Assembly (NCBI GenBank): GCA_036555615.1
Contig: DATBKZ010000108.1
Span: 1 to 38,106, forward strand
Source: SG8-41 sp036555615
GTDB taxonomy: Bacteria > Pseudomonadota > Gammaproteobacteria > Burkholderiales > SG8-41
Direction of reading: 5' to 3'
Length of the DNA: 38,106 nucleotides
Shown: positions 1 to 8,258 of the stretch, piece by piece
Layout: each line of letters starts with the position of its first letter
How positions within the stretch are numbered: the stretch's first letter is position 1
Position numbers and translations under genes: made by a program
The notes under the pieces: generated by a model
The model's input: the letters and a program-made list of their open reading frames with translations, nothing else
What the model was told of the DNA's origin: nothing
Databases searched by the model: none

Positions 1-6
1 TAAGGC

Positions 7-945
7 ATGAGCCATCGAATACTCGTCACCGGCGGCGCCGGCTATCTGGGCTCCACCCTGGTGCCGGAGCTACTCGCGGCCGGGCACAAGGTCACCGTGC
101 TCGACAACTTCATGTACCACCAGAACAGCCTGGCACACGTCTGCCACCATCCCGATTTCGAGGTGGTGCGCGGCGACGTGCGCCTCGAGGGCGCGGTGCT
201 GCCGCTGCTCAAGAAAGCCGATATCGTCATTCCGTTCGCGGCCTACGTGGGCGCGCCGCTGTGCGCGCGCGACCCGGTCGGCGCGACGACCACCAACCAC
301 GACGCGATCGTGACGATGCTGAAGCACACGAGCAAGCACCAGCGCATTCTCATGCCGACCACGAACAGCGCCTACGGCAGCGGCGATGCCAACAACTACT
401 GCACCGAGGAATCCCCCTTGCATCCCATCTCCCACTACGCGATCGAGAAGGTCAAGGTGGAGAAGGCGCTGATGCAGCATCCGAACGCGACCAGCTTCCG
501 CCTCGCCACCGTTTTCGGCATGTCGCCGCGCATGCGCATCGACTTGCTGGTGAACGATTTCACCTACCGCGCGGTGCACGACCGCTTCGTGGTCCTGTTC
601 GAGGCCGGCTTCAAGCGCAACTACATCCACGTGCGGGACGTCGCGCGCGCGTTCCTGCACGGCATCGACCACTACGAGAAGACGAACGGCCAGATCTTCA
701 ACGTCGGGCTCTCCGACGCGAACGTCTCCAAGAAGGAGCTGTGCGAGGTCATCCGCAAGCAGGTCCCCGACTTCACGTTCGTGGAGGCGCCGATCGGCAA
801 GGACCCGGACCAGCGCAACTACATCGTGTCCAACGCCAAGATCGAAGCGACGGGGTACAAACCCCGGGTCTCGCTCGACGCCGGCGTGCGCGAGCTGATC
901 AAGGGCTTCACCATGATCCGCAACTCAGTTTACGGTAACGTCTAG
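7..945 (+). CDS. NAD-dependent sugar epimerase/dehydratase (extended SDR)
   Basis: A 312-residue extended short-chain dehydrogenase, probably acting on a nucleotide sugar that feeds the polysaccharide made by the following genes. The Rossmann glycine motif TGGAGYLG is at residues 8-15, an acidic residue (VLDNF, about 33) closes strand 2, and the catalytic pair Y144xxxK148 (YAIEK) follows a TTNSAYG segment at 118-124. The length is normal for the family. The start ATG at 7 follows a TAA at 1-3 that may end an upstream gene outside the window. Its stop TAG (943-945) overlaps the GTG start of the next glycosyltransferase, which indicates an operon. The exact substrate cannot be read from sequence; family membership is clear. 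Confidence 0.9.
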   Translation: MSHRILVTGGAGYLGSTLVPELLAAGHKVTVLDNFMYHQNSLAHVCHHPDFEVVRGDVRLEGAVLPLLKKADIVIPFAAYVGAPLCARDPVGATTTNHDAIVTMLKHTSKHQRILMPTTNSAYGSGDANNYCTEESPLHPISHYAIEKVKVEKALMQHPNATSFRLATVFGMSPRMRIDLLVNDFTYRAVHDRFVVLFEAGFKRNYIHVRDVARAFLHGIDHYEKTNGQIFNVGLSDANVSKKELCEVIRKQVPDFTFVEAPIGKDPDQRNYIVSNAKIEATGYKPRVSLDAGVRELIKGFTMIRNSVYGNV

Positions 946-2573
946 TGAGGTTCATCAAGCGCAGCACACGCCCGAACCCGAAGCTCTCCCTGATCCTCCT
1001 CGACTGGAGCGTGCGCGAAAGCTTCCACCTGTTGCACTACCTCGCCCGGCAGGACGTGCCGCGCGATGCGTTCGAAGTGCTGGTGATCGAGTATTACTCC
1101 CGCGTCTCCGATGCCCTGCGCAAGTTCGAGGACCAGGTGGACACCTGGTTGCTGCTCGAGATGCCGGAGGACTGCTACTATCACAAGCACCTGATGTACA
1201 ACGCGGGCATCGTGCTGGCGCGCGGCGACATCTGCGTGGTCTGCGACTCGGACGCGATGGTCAAGCCGGGCTTCATCCGCGCCATCGTCGAAGAATTCGA
1301 GCGGGACCCCCACGTGGTGCTCCACTTCGACCAGTTCCGCAACAACCGGCGCGACTTCTACCCTTTCAACTACCCAACCTTCGACGCGGTCGCGGGCGAG
1401 GGCTGCATCAACAACGCCGGGGGCAGGACCGCCGGCATCCTCGACCATAGGGACCCCATCCACAGCCGCAACTACGGCGCCTGCATGTGTGCGCGCCGCT
1501 CCGATCTCATCGGCATCGGCGGCGCCGACGAGCACGTGGATTTCGTCGGCCATATCTGCGGCCCATACGACATGACCTTCCGGCTGGTGAACCACGGACG
1601 CAGGGAGCTGTGGCACCCGTCCGAATTCATGTACCACACCTGGCACCCGGGCCAGGCCGGCGTGGACAACTATCTCGGTCCGCACGACGGCCGGCACGTC
1701 TCGACGACCTCGCTCGCGGCGCTGAGCGCGCGACGGGTGCGGCCGCTGCTCGAAAACCCGGCGCTGCGGCGATTGCGAGAGCAACCGGGCACGCCAGTGG
1801 ACTCGCTGCTTCCCGCGCTGATCCGCCCGGAGGGCCCGGCTGAATGGCGGCGCGCAAAGCTCGAAACCGGCGCAGTCGTTCCTCGCGTCGACGATCACGA
1901 TCTCCACATCGGCTATTACAAGGGCTACTCCCTCTACAAGGAAGGTGCCGTCTACTACGCCCACCTCTCGATCGAGCCGCACCAAGGACGCGAGGAGGCG
2001 GGCTATTCCCGCTACGTCGAGGCGGGGACGCTCGACGAGGTCAAGGTCCGCATCGGGACGGACACATCGTTCCGGACCACGCTCGCCCTCGGCCTGGCAA
2101 AGGTTTTCGTCGTGGCCTGGCAATGTGCCCATTACCTCAGGAGGCGGAAACTCAGCCTGCTGCAAGCCGGCGCCGGGCGCCAGGGCGCAGTCGGACCGCA
2201 ACCGTCGTTCAGCGCCCGGTTGAAGCAGCGGCTCACGCAATTCGCCGTCGAAAGCCGGGCGATCGTGGACTCGCTTGCCGACCTCGTGCCCAACCTGCGC
2301 CACCTTGCCCCCGGCGGCTCCGACTCGATCCCGGCACGCGTGGTGGTCGGTGACCGGCGCACCGAGGTCTATCTCAAGCTCCTGCGCGGGGTGGGGGCGA
2401 TCCCGCGCGTGCGCCTGGACCGGGCGGAATCCGACGAGCAGGTCGAACGCATCGTCGCGGAATCCGTGGATCCGGCGAGCCCCCAGCGGTTGATTCTCAC
2501 CCGCAGTCTCTACTACTGCGCCTATCCGCCCATCGCGGCGCTTCATCGCGCACGCGCGTTCACCGTCCTGTGA
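945..2573 (+). CDS. Multidomain GT2-like glycosyltransferase
   Basis: A 542-residue protein starting with GTG that overlaps the preceding stop. Residues 14-250 look like a GT-A fold: the SLILLDWS strand, then CDSDAMV with a DxD metal/sugar-nucleotide motif at D101-D103, and acceptor-side segments such as GGADEHVDF. Around 318-345 is a short aromatic module (GYSLYKEGAVYYA) that resembles one in the sulfotransferase at 6560-8035. Residues 455-542 look like a small alpha/beta (Rossmann-like) unit beginning ARVVVG. The usual GT2 core is about 250-300 residues, so half of this protein is extension. It lies directly upstream of the ABC exporter genes, consistent with assembly of the exported glycan. 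The GT assignment is good; the roles of the extensions are unknown. Confidence 0.8.
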   Translation: MRFIKRSTRPNPKLSLILLDWSVRESFHLLHYLARQDVPRDAFEVLVIEYYSRVSDALRKFEDQVDTWLLLEMPEDCYYHKHLMYNAGIVLARGDICVVCDSDAMVKPGFIRAIVEEFERDPHVVLHFDQFRNNRRDFYPFNYPTFDAVAGEGCINNAGGRTAGILDHRDPIHSRNYGACMCARRSDLIGIGGADEHVDFVGHICGPYDMTFRLVNHGRRELWHPSEFMYHTWHPGQAGVDNYLGPHDGRHVSTTSLAALSARRVRPLLENPALRRLREQPGTPVDSLLPALIRPEGPAEWRRAKLETGAVVPRVDDHDLHIGYYKGYSLYKEGAVYYAHLSIEPHQGREEAGYSRYVEAGTLDEVKVRIGTDTSFRTTLALGLAKVFVVAWQCAHYLRRRKLSLLQAGAGRQGAVGPQPSFSARLKQRLTQFAVESRAIVDSLADLVPNLRHLAPGGSDSIPARVVVGDRRTEVYLKLLRGVGAIPRVRLDRAESDEQVERIVAESVDPASPQRLILTRSLYYCAYPPIAALHRARAFTVL

Positions 2574-2576
2574 ACC

Positions 2577-2605
2577 GTGAGTCGTGATTCGTGACCCGTG
2601 ATTCG
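2577..2605 (+). repeat. Degenerate GTGA-type junction repeat (copy 1)
   Basis: Tandem variants of GTGATTCGTGACCC fill the gap between the glycosyltransferase stop and the ABC permease. The GTG start of the permease (2591) lies inside the repeat, so the first five or so residues of that protein are repeat-encoded. It belongs to the same family as the copies near 14329, 17391 and 28508. Confidence 0.55.
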
Positions 2606-3391
2606 ACCATCAACCTGAGTTCCGGCCGCGGCCTGCCGCAGCTGGCGGAGCTCCTCTACGTGCTGGTGCGCAAGGAGCTGAAAGCGCGCTACAAGAATCG
2701 TTTCCTCGGCTACGTGTGGGCGCTCGCCAACCCGTTCGCGTTCGCCTTCGTCTACTGGATCGCGTTCAAATTCATCATGCGCCTGGAGATCGAGAACTAC
2801 TCGCTCTTTCTCATCACCGGGATGTTTCCATGGGTGTGGATGAGCGTGGGTGTCACGGGCGCAACCCGCAGCTTTGTCATCAACGCCTCGCTCATACGGA
2901 AGGTGAGCCTCCCGCGCGCCATCCTTCCGCTCGGCAACGTCGCGCAGGAGATGGTGCACTTCGGATTCGCCCTGCCCGTCGTCATGGCGTTCCTCTGGTT
3001 CGCCGGAGAGATCCGCCCGAACCCGTCCTGGCTGTGGCAGATACCGGCGCTCCTCGTGCTGCAGGTGGCCTTCGTCTACCCGCTCGCGCTCTCGTTGGCG
3101 CTCGCCAACGCGTACGTCCGCGACATCGAGTACCTCGTCGGCATCGGCTTCTCGCTCCTGTTCTTCGCCACGCCGATGGTCTATCCGATCACCCTGGTAC
3201 CCGAAGCCTACCGCCACTGGTTCGAGCTGAACCCTTTGCACGCCCTGATGCAATCGTGGCGCTCGGTGTTCCTGCAAGGCTCCCTGGAGCCCGGCACCGC
3301 GGCCTACGCGGCTGCCTTCGCCGTGGTGACCGGCGCCATCGCCTGGTGGCTCCATCGCAAGCTTGCCCCGCGCATCGGGGAGCTGGTATGA
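2591..3391 (+). CDS. wzm: Polysaccharide ABC exporter permease, copy 1 (Wzm-like)
   Basis: A 266-residue ABC-2 type inner-membrane permease for export of a lipid-linked polysaccharide. An amphipathic N-terminal segment (LVRKELKARYKNRFLGYVWAL) is followed by about six hydrophobic segments, with the family-typical MFPWVWMSV, KVSLPRAILPL (coupling-region motif, about 100-110) and FFATPMVYPI stretches. The GTG start at 2591 is the only sensible one and lies in a junction repeat; no strong ribosome binding site is visible. Its TGA overlaps the ATG of the cognate ATPase (ATGA at 3388). It is a close paralogue of the permease at 4145-4924; by eye roughly two thirds of residues are identical. Confidence 0.93.
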   Translation: MTRDSTINLSSGRGLPQLAELLYVLVRKELKARYKNRFLGYVWALANPFAFAFVYWIAFKFIMRLEIENYSLFLITGMFPWVWMSVGVTGATRSFVINASLIRKVSLPRAILPLGNVAQEMVHFGFALPVVMAFLWFAGEIRPNPSWLWQIPALLVLQVAFVYPLALSLALANAYVRDIEYLVGIGFSLLFFATPMVYPITLVPEAYRHWFELNPLHALMQSWRSVFLQGSLEPGTAAYAAAFAVVTGAIAWWLHRKLAPRIGELV

Positions 3392-4158
3392 CCCACGCCG
3401 TGATGTGCGAGGGACTCTGGAAGACATATCAGCGCCACCGGCCGGTGGGCGTGAAGACCCTGCTACTCGGCGCCGATCCCCCGGCCGACACCCGCTTTGC
3501 ACGCGAATGGGCGCTCGCCGAAGTGGGCTTTGCGGTTCCCCGCGGCCGCAGCTTCGGCGTGATCGGCGCGAACGGCAGCGGCAAGACTACCCTGCTCTCG
3601 ATACTGCTCGGCACGGTGCAGGCTGACCGCGGGCGCATCGGCCTGAGCGGCCATGTCGCCTCGCTGCTCGAGCTCGGGGCGGGGTTCCACGGCGACCTGA
3701 CCGGCCGTGAAAACGTGGTGCTCTATGGGTCCATCCTGGGCATGCGCCTCGCCGAGATCCGGCGGCGCTTCGAGGCGATCGCCGAGTTCTCCGAGCTGGA
3801 GCGCGCCATCGAGCAACCCCTGCGCACCTATTCCGCGGGCATGATCGCGCGGCTCGGGTTTTCCATCATCATCCACTGCGCGGCGGACATCCTGTTGATC
3901 GACGAAGTGCTGGCGGTGGGCGACGCGCGCTTCCAGGCCAAGTGCCACCAGGCGTTGCGCGAGTTCCGGGCGCGCGGCGGCACGCTGGTCATCGTCTCCC
4001 ACAACATGAAGGAGATGACGGAGGTCTGCGACGAGGGGATCTGCCTCGACCTGGGGCGCGTGGTGGATTCGGGGCCGATGGCGGGCGTGGCCGCGCGCTA
4101 CCAGGAGCGCATGGCGGCGGCGCGCCCGGTCAAGGGCGGGAAGCATGCCGAGCGTTGA
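3388..4158 (+). CDS. wzt: Polysaccharide ABC exporter ATPase, copy 1 (Wzt-like)
   Basis: A 256-residue nucleotide-binding subunit that pairs with the permease just upstream. Walker A is GANGSGKTT (60-68), the signature loop is YSAGM, Walker B is ILLIDEVLAVGD and the H-loop is IVSHN. The YS[S/A]GM form of the signature and the GRENV segment are typical of polysaccharide and teichoic-acid exporters (Wzt/TagH). It lacks the extra C-terminal carbohydrate-binding domain of long Wzt proteins. The start is the ATG overlapping the permease stop; the longer open frame that begins further upstream is antiparallel noise within the permease. Its 3' end overlaps the next permease start (4145). Confidence 0.93.
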   Translation: MTHAVMCEGLWKTYQRHRPVGVKTLLLGADPPADTRFAREWALAEVGFAVPRGRSFGVIGANGSGKTTLLSILLGTVQADRGRIGLSGHVASLLELGAGFHGDLTGRENVVLYGSILGMRLAEIRRRFEAIAEFSELERAIEQPLRTYSAGMIARLGFSIIIHCAADILLIDEVLAVGDARFQAKCHQALREFRARGGTLVIVSHNMKEMTEVCDEGICLDLGRVVDSGPMAGVAARYQERMAAARPVKGGKHAER

Positions 4159-4924
4159 GCGCAGCCCGCGGCAGCTCGCCGAATTTCTCTATCTCCTCAC
4201 GCGCCAGGAGCTGAAGGCGCGCTACAAGGGCCGGTTCCTCGGCTACGTGTGGGCGCTCGCCCACACCTTCGCGCTTGCCTTCGTCTACTGGATCGCCTTC
4301 AAGATCATCATGGGGCTCGACGTGACCAACTACTCGGTCTACCTCGTCGCGGGCATGTTCCCGTGGGTGTGGATGAGCGTGGGCGTCACCAGCGCGACCC
4401 GCAGCTTCGTCGTGAACGCCCTCCTCATCAAGGAGATGGGCCTCGCGCACGCGATCCTTCCCCTGAGCAACGTGATGCAGGAGATGGCGCACTTCGTGCT
4501 GGCGCTGCCGGCTGTCATCGCCTGGGTCGTGCTCGCGGGGGGCTACGACGCGGCCATATCCTGGCTCTGGCAGATTCCCCTGATGCTCGTCCTGCAGGTT
4601 GCGTTCGTCTACCCGATCGCGCTCGGCTTCGCCCTGGCAAATGCATACGTCCGCGACATCGAGTACCTCCTCGGCATCGGCTTCCCGCTGCTGTTCTTTG
4701 CAACCCCGATGGTATACCCCATCTCGATCGTGCCGGAGCCGCTGCACGACTGGTTCGAGCTGAATCCCCTCCATGCGCTGATGCAGTCGTGGCGCTCGCT
4801 ATTCATGGAAGGCGCGCTCGATCCTGCGCAGGCGGCATATGTCGCCGGCTGGGCGCTCGCCCTCGCCGCCGTCGCCTGGACGCTCTACCGCAAGCTCGCC
4901 CCGCGCGTCGGGGAAGTGGTATGA
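4145..4924 (+). CDS. wzm: Polysaccharide ABC exporter permease, copy 2 (Wzm-like)
   Basis: A 259-residue paralogue of the permease at 2591, sharing long identical blocks (FLGYVWALA, MFPWVWMSVGVT, LANAYVRDIEYL, FFATPMVYPI, ELNPLHALMQSWRS). The block that is KVSLPRAILPL in copy 1 reads EMGLAHAILPL here, so the usually conserved K/R-V and P-R residues are lost. That could mean altered coupling to its ATPase or relaxed constraint. It starts inside the end of the first ATPase gene and ends with an ATGA overlap onto the second ATPase. Tandem duplication of the whole permease-ATPase pair is the simplest origin. Confidence 0.92.
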   Translation: MPSVERSPRQLAEFLYLLTRQELKARYKGRFLGYVWALAHTFALAFVYWIAFKIIMGLDVTNYSVYLVAGMFPWVWMSVGVTSATRSFVVNALLIKEMGLAHAILPLSNVMQEMAHFVLALPAVIAWVVLAGGYDAAISWLWQIPLMLVLQVAFVYPIALGFALANAYVRDIEYLLGIGFPLLFFATPMVYPISIVPEPLHDWFELNPLHALMQSWRSLFMEGALDPAQAAYVAGWALALAAVAWTLYRKLAPRVGEVV

Positions 4925-6534
4925 CGCACGCAGTGGTCTGCGAGGACCTCTGGAAATCGTACCGCCTGCGCCGGCCCGTGGGATTGAAAGGCATGCTGCT
5001 GGGCGGCGTGCCGCGCGACACGCGCTTCGCGCGCCACTGGGCGCTCTCCGGCGTGAACGTCATCGTCACCCGCGGTCAGGCGCTCGGCGTGATCGGTCCC
5101 AATGGCAGCGGCAAGACCACCCTCCTCGCTATCCTGCTCGGCGCGATACCGCCGGACCGCGGGCGCGCCGTTCTCAACGGGCGCGCGGCCTCGCTGCTCG
5201 AGCTGGGAGCAGGATTCCAGGGACATCTCACGGGCCGCGAAAACGTCTATCTCTACGGCTCCATCCTGGGGATGACGCTGGAGGAGATCCGCAGCCGCTA
5301 CGAACAGATCGCCGAGTTCTCGGAGATGGAGGCGAGCCTCGACCGGCCGCTGCGGCGCTACTCAGCGGGCATGATTGCCCGGCTGCGCTTTTCCGTCATC
5401 ATCCACTCTCCGGCCGATATCCTGCTGATCGACGAAGTGCTTACAGTCGGCGACGCGCGCTTCCAGAGGAAGTGCGTGGACGCGCTGCGCGAGTTCAAAC
5501 GGCTAGGGGGCACGCTGATTCTCGTGTCGCACGACATGGAGGAAATCGCGAGCCTGTGCGACGACGCGATCTGCCTCGACTTCGGCAGCGTGGTGGACGA
5601 GGGACCAGCGCGCGAGGTCGCCGCGCGCTACCAGGACCGCACGATCGGGCCAGGCCAATCGCAGGCCCAGGGCATGAACGCCCGTATTTCGCTGCTGCTT
5701 CCGACGCGCGGACGGCCCGAGCTGCTGCGCCGCTTTCTCGAGAGCGTGCTTGCTCGGAGCGAGCGGCCGGAGCTGGTGGAGGTGGTGGTTTACGCGGACG
5801 CGGACGATCCCACGAGCCACGGCTTCCGCGTGGAAGGGCTCGAAGTGCGCACGATCGTCGGGCCGCGCGCCTCCATGGGCGACTACAACACGGCCTGCCT
5901 CGAGGGCTCCCACGGCGACATTGTGGTGCTCGCCAACGACGACGTCGTGATCCAGACCCGCGGCTGGGACCAGAAGCTGCGCGAGATGCACGCGGCCATG
6001 CAGGACCGGGTCTACCTCGCCTATCCCAACGACCTCTTCAAGGGCCGGGGCTTGAGCGCCTTCCCGATTCTCTCGCGCACGGTGTGCAGGCTGCTGGGCG
6101 AGCCGTTCCCGCGCGCTTACCGCGGCGCCTTCATCGATTATCACCTGCTCGACATCTTCAAGCGGCTGGAGCGGCGCGGCCACCCCCGGCTGATCTACCT
6201 CGAGGACGTCGTCTTCGAGCACATGCATTACCGCACCGGCAAGGGGGATTTCGATGCGATCTACGGCAAACGCGACCGCTTCGGCGACGACGACACCTTT
6301 CTGAGGATGCGCGGTGAGCGCAACGCGGCCGCGGCGCGGCTGCTCGCCGCGATCGAGGGAGAAGCGGCGCCGCGCCCGCTCGCCGCGGCCGCCCCGACGC
6401 CGCCGGAACTGCTGAAGGTCAGCCTGCTCGACAGCGAGCTGCCCGTATCGTGGCGGTTGCGCCTGTTTCTGTGGTTCGTCGCGCGCAACCTTGCCCGCCT
6501 CGTTCTTGGTCGCGGGCGCGAGGCGCGCCCCTGA
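4921..6534 (+). CDS. wzt: Fused Wzt-like ABC ATPase and GT2-like glycosyltransferase
   Basis: One 537-codon frame carries two complete proteins. Residues 1-251 are a polysaccharide-exporter ATPase parallel to copy 1: Walker A GPNGSGKT (59-66), signature YSAGM (147-151), Walker B ILLIDEVLTVGD, H-loop LVSHD. From M252 the sequence becomes a glycosyltransferase-like domain: SLLLPTRGRP at its start, then LANDDVV (about 337-343) at the DxD position, and a basic-hydrophobic C-terminus (LRLFLWFVARNL). There is no stop between them. M252 (ATG at 5674) could serve as a separate start, but no clear ribosome binding site precedes it. Long Wzt proteins of some O-antigen systems carry a glycan-binding C-domain at this position; here a transferase takes that place. 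The ATPase call is firm; whether the product is one polypeptide is inferred from the open frame. Confidence 0.85.
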   Translation: MTHAVVCEDLWKSYRLRRPVGLKGMLLGGVPRDTRFARHWALSGVNVIVTRGQALGVIGPNGSGKTTLLAILLGAIPPDRGRAVLNGRAASLLELGAGFQGHLTGRENVYLYGSILGMTLEEIRSRYEQIAEFSEMEASLDRPLRRYSAGMIARLRFSVIIHSPADILLIDEVLTVGDARFQRKCVDALREFKRLGGTLILVSHDMEEIASLCDDAICLDFGSVVDEGPAREVAARYQDRTIGPGQSQAQGMNARISLLLPTRGRPELLRRFLESVLARSERPELVEVVVYADADDPTSHGFRVEGLEVRTIVGPRASMGDYNTACLEGSHGDIVVLANDDVVIQTRGWDQKLREMHAAMQDRVYLAYPNDLFKGRGLSAFPILSRTVCRLLGEPFPRAYRGAFIDYHLLDIFKRLERRGHPRLIYLEDVVFEHMHYRTGKGDFDAIYGKRDRFGDDDTFLRMRGERNAAAARLLAAIEGEAAPRPLAAAAPTPPELLKVSLLDSELPVSWRLRLFLWFVARNLARLVLGRGREARP

Positions 6535-6559
6535 CCCCGGCCGCGGCAGTCGTTAAGAT

Positions 6560-8035
6560 ATGTCCCGTGAAGGCCGCGGACTGAACCGCCTCAGCCCCGC
6601 CTCAATACAGGATCCGAACATGCCAGCTCGCACCGGGCGCCTGGAACTAGCCTTCGTGGACAGGGATCCACGCGCAATCTGCGCCGAATTGCTCTCCCGC
6701 CGCAACAAGGGCGCGACGCGGTTCGCCTTGTTCCCGGCCGGAAGTCTCGCCGAGGACATTATTCGAGCGTCTCGATCGGCCGGTATCGACGTGTCCTTGC
6801 AGACATCGCTCGAAGACATTCGGGCGCTTGTCCGAACACGCGCTGATGCCGGCCCCCGGGAGGAGACGTGCATCGTGATGCTGCATGAGAGCGCGCCTGC
6901 ACTGTCTGATGCGCTGCTCGGGCTGATCGACCTGCCGGGCGGTTCGGTCGTCGCGCCGATAACTGCCCACTACTGGATACGCCGGCCGCTGTTCCTTATC
7001 TCGATTCCGAAGAGCGGCACGCATCTCGTCTACGAGCTCGTGTCCGCATTTGGGTATGGTCTGGGCGGCAACTGTCCCGATGACGCCAGGGGCGGGGTCG
7101 CTTATTTCATCAATTCGATGAATCCGCACACTCCCACCAGTTTCCTGGATTTCAAGGACAGCTCGTCCAATCTGTATCACCCTTTCATGCGGTGTCCCGC
7201 GCTCTTTTCCTACCGGAATCCGCTGGACATCGTCGTCTCCGAGGCCAACTACTATCACAAGGACGGCAGGAGCGCTTTCTGGAGCTATCTGTCCGGCGCC
7301 GACTTCGACGGGCGCGTTCGCCTGCTCATCAACGACCCCTTCCTCCTTGGAACGATCCGCGACAGGATCCTGCCGTTCCTCGGCTGGCTCGGCGTCCGGA
7401 ACGTGATCCCCGTGTCGTATGAAGAACTGGTCGGCCCGCGCGGCGGCGGAAGCGAGGAGCTGCAAATCCGGCTGATCTGGTCGCTGCAGCTCAAGCTGCA
7501 TGTTCCGGGCAATCCGCGGGATTACGCCAGCCGGATCTACAACGACAAGAGCGCCACATTCACTTCGGGCCGGCTCGGCACGCACACGAGCGCGCTTTCA
7601 GAAGGCGCGCTCCAGGATTTCCTGTCGCTGCCGCAGGACTTCATGCACCGGCTGGGTTATCTAGACGGTCCCAGCGGTGCTGGCAAGATCAGCCTGTTCT
7701 CGAACCGAATCAGCGAATTCCGCAACCAGCCGCTCGTGCTGAGCACGGCAGCGGTGGATAAGGAGCCAATGATGATGCTGGCGAATTACTGTAATTACAA
7801 TATCGTGCGCTTCAGGGGCCGCTACTACGCGATGGAGCTGGGCGCCGGACCCGTTCGGCTCGAAAGCATGTCGGAACGCGAACTGCGCCGCATCATGTCG
7901 GACACCGACATGACCAAGCTGAAGCAGCAAATCATGCTGCGGCCGCGCGCGACCCTGTTGCAGCGGTTCCTGCGCTCGGTCGGACACAGGCTGCGACGAC
8001 GAAGGCAGGAAATGCCCGCCAAGGCGGTGGAATAA
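6560..8035 (+). CDS. Sulfotransferase-like protein with extra N- and C-terminal domains
   Basis: A 491-residue protein whose middle is a PAPS-dependent sulfotransferase fold. The 5'-phosphosulfate loop is IPKSGTHL (149-156), and YRNPLDIVVSE (218-228) fits the 3'-phosphate-binding region, followed by NVIPVSYEELV. Residues 30-130 form a predicted small alpha/beta unit (FALFPAGSLAEDIIRA), and 412-431 hold an aromatic module (NYNIVRFRGRYYAMELGAGP). Sulfation of the exported glycan is the likely role, from context. Two starts are possible: ATG 6560, or ATG 6620 preceded by AGGAT at a suitable distance; the latter removes 20 residues. Base composition looks less GC-biased than the exporter genes, which may indicate acquisition. 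Confidence 0.8.
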   Translation: MSREGRGLNRLSPASIQDPNMPARTGRLELAFVDRDPRAICAELLSRRNKGATRFALFPAGSLAEDIIRASRSAGIDVSLQTSLEDIRALVRTRADAGPREETCIVMLHESAPALSDALLGLIDLPGGSVVAPITAHYWIRRPLFLISIPKSGTHLVYELVSAFGYGLGGNCPDDARGGVAYFINSMNPHTPTSFLDFKDSSSNLYHPFMRCPALFSYRNPLDIVVSEANYYHKDGRSAFWSYLSGADFDGRVRLLINDPFLLGTIRDRILPFLGWLGVRNVIPVSYEELVGPRGGGSEELQIRLIWSLQLKLHVPGNPRDYASRIYNDKSATFTSGRLGTHTSALSEGALQDFLSLPQDFMHRLGYLDGPSGAGKISLFSNRISEFRNQPLVLSTAAVDKEPMMMLANYCNYNIVRFRGRYYAMELGAGPVRLESMSERELRRIMSDTDMTKLKQQIMLRPRATLLQRFLRSVGHRLRRRRQEMPAKAVE

Positions 8036-8085
8036 CGATTCGGGCATGAGAATGATCGGCGGAGCATCCAACGAGCTAACGCAAT

Positions 8086-8200
8086 AACCGACACTTTGGC
8101 CTAATGAGCCTGGAGGTGTCAGATGGCAAGAGCCGGTCCGCCCAAGGCCGCGCGCTACGGAAGATCCTGCGCTTGGCGCGCCTGCTGGGCGTAAGGTAAG
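8086..8200 (+). mobile_element. Possible remnant of an insertion-sequence 5' end
   Basis: A GGAGG ribosome binding site at 8112-8116 precedes an ATG at 8123 that opens a 23-codon frame beginning MARAGPPKAARYG and ending at TAA 8192-8194. That N-terminus resembles what I recall of IS3-family OrfA proteins in Burkholderiales, cut off after about 13 residues. No inverted repeat, second orf or target duplication can be seen. An overlapping frame from ATG 8104 (31 codons) exists too. It sits between two genes of less GC-biased composition on opposite strands. Tentative. Confidence 0.3.
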
Positions 8201-8258
8201 GCCTCGCGATATCACGGCCTGCGGTCTCGGGCCGGTGCGGGGGCATTCGGGATCGGGC

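Noticed and set aside
942..2546. 534-codon open frame on the - strand
   Set aside because: It is exactly antisense to the glycosyltransferase gene, has Arg/His/Val-rich low-complexity composition typical of GC-rich antisense frames, and shows no domain.
3388..5676. A sequencing frameshift as the cause of the ATPase-glycosyltransferase fusion
   Set aside because: Both halves lie in the same frame with no stop and full motifs, so a frameshift error would not create the fusion; only a missed stop codon could.
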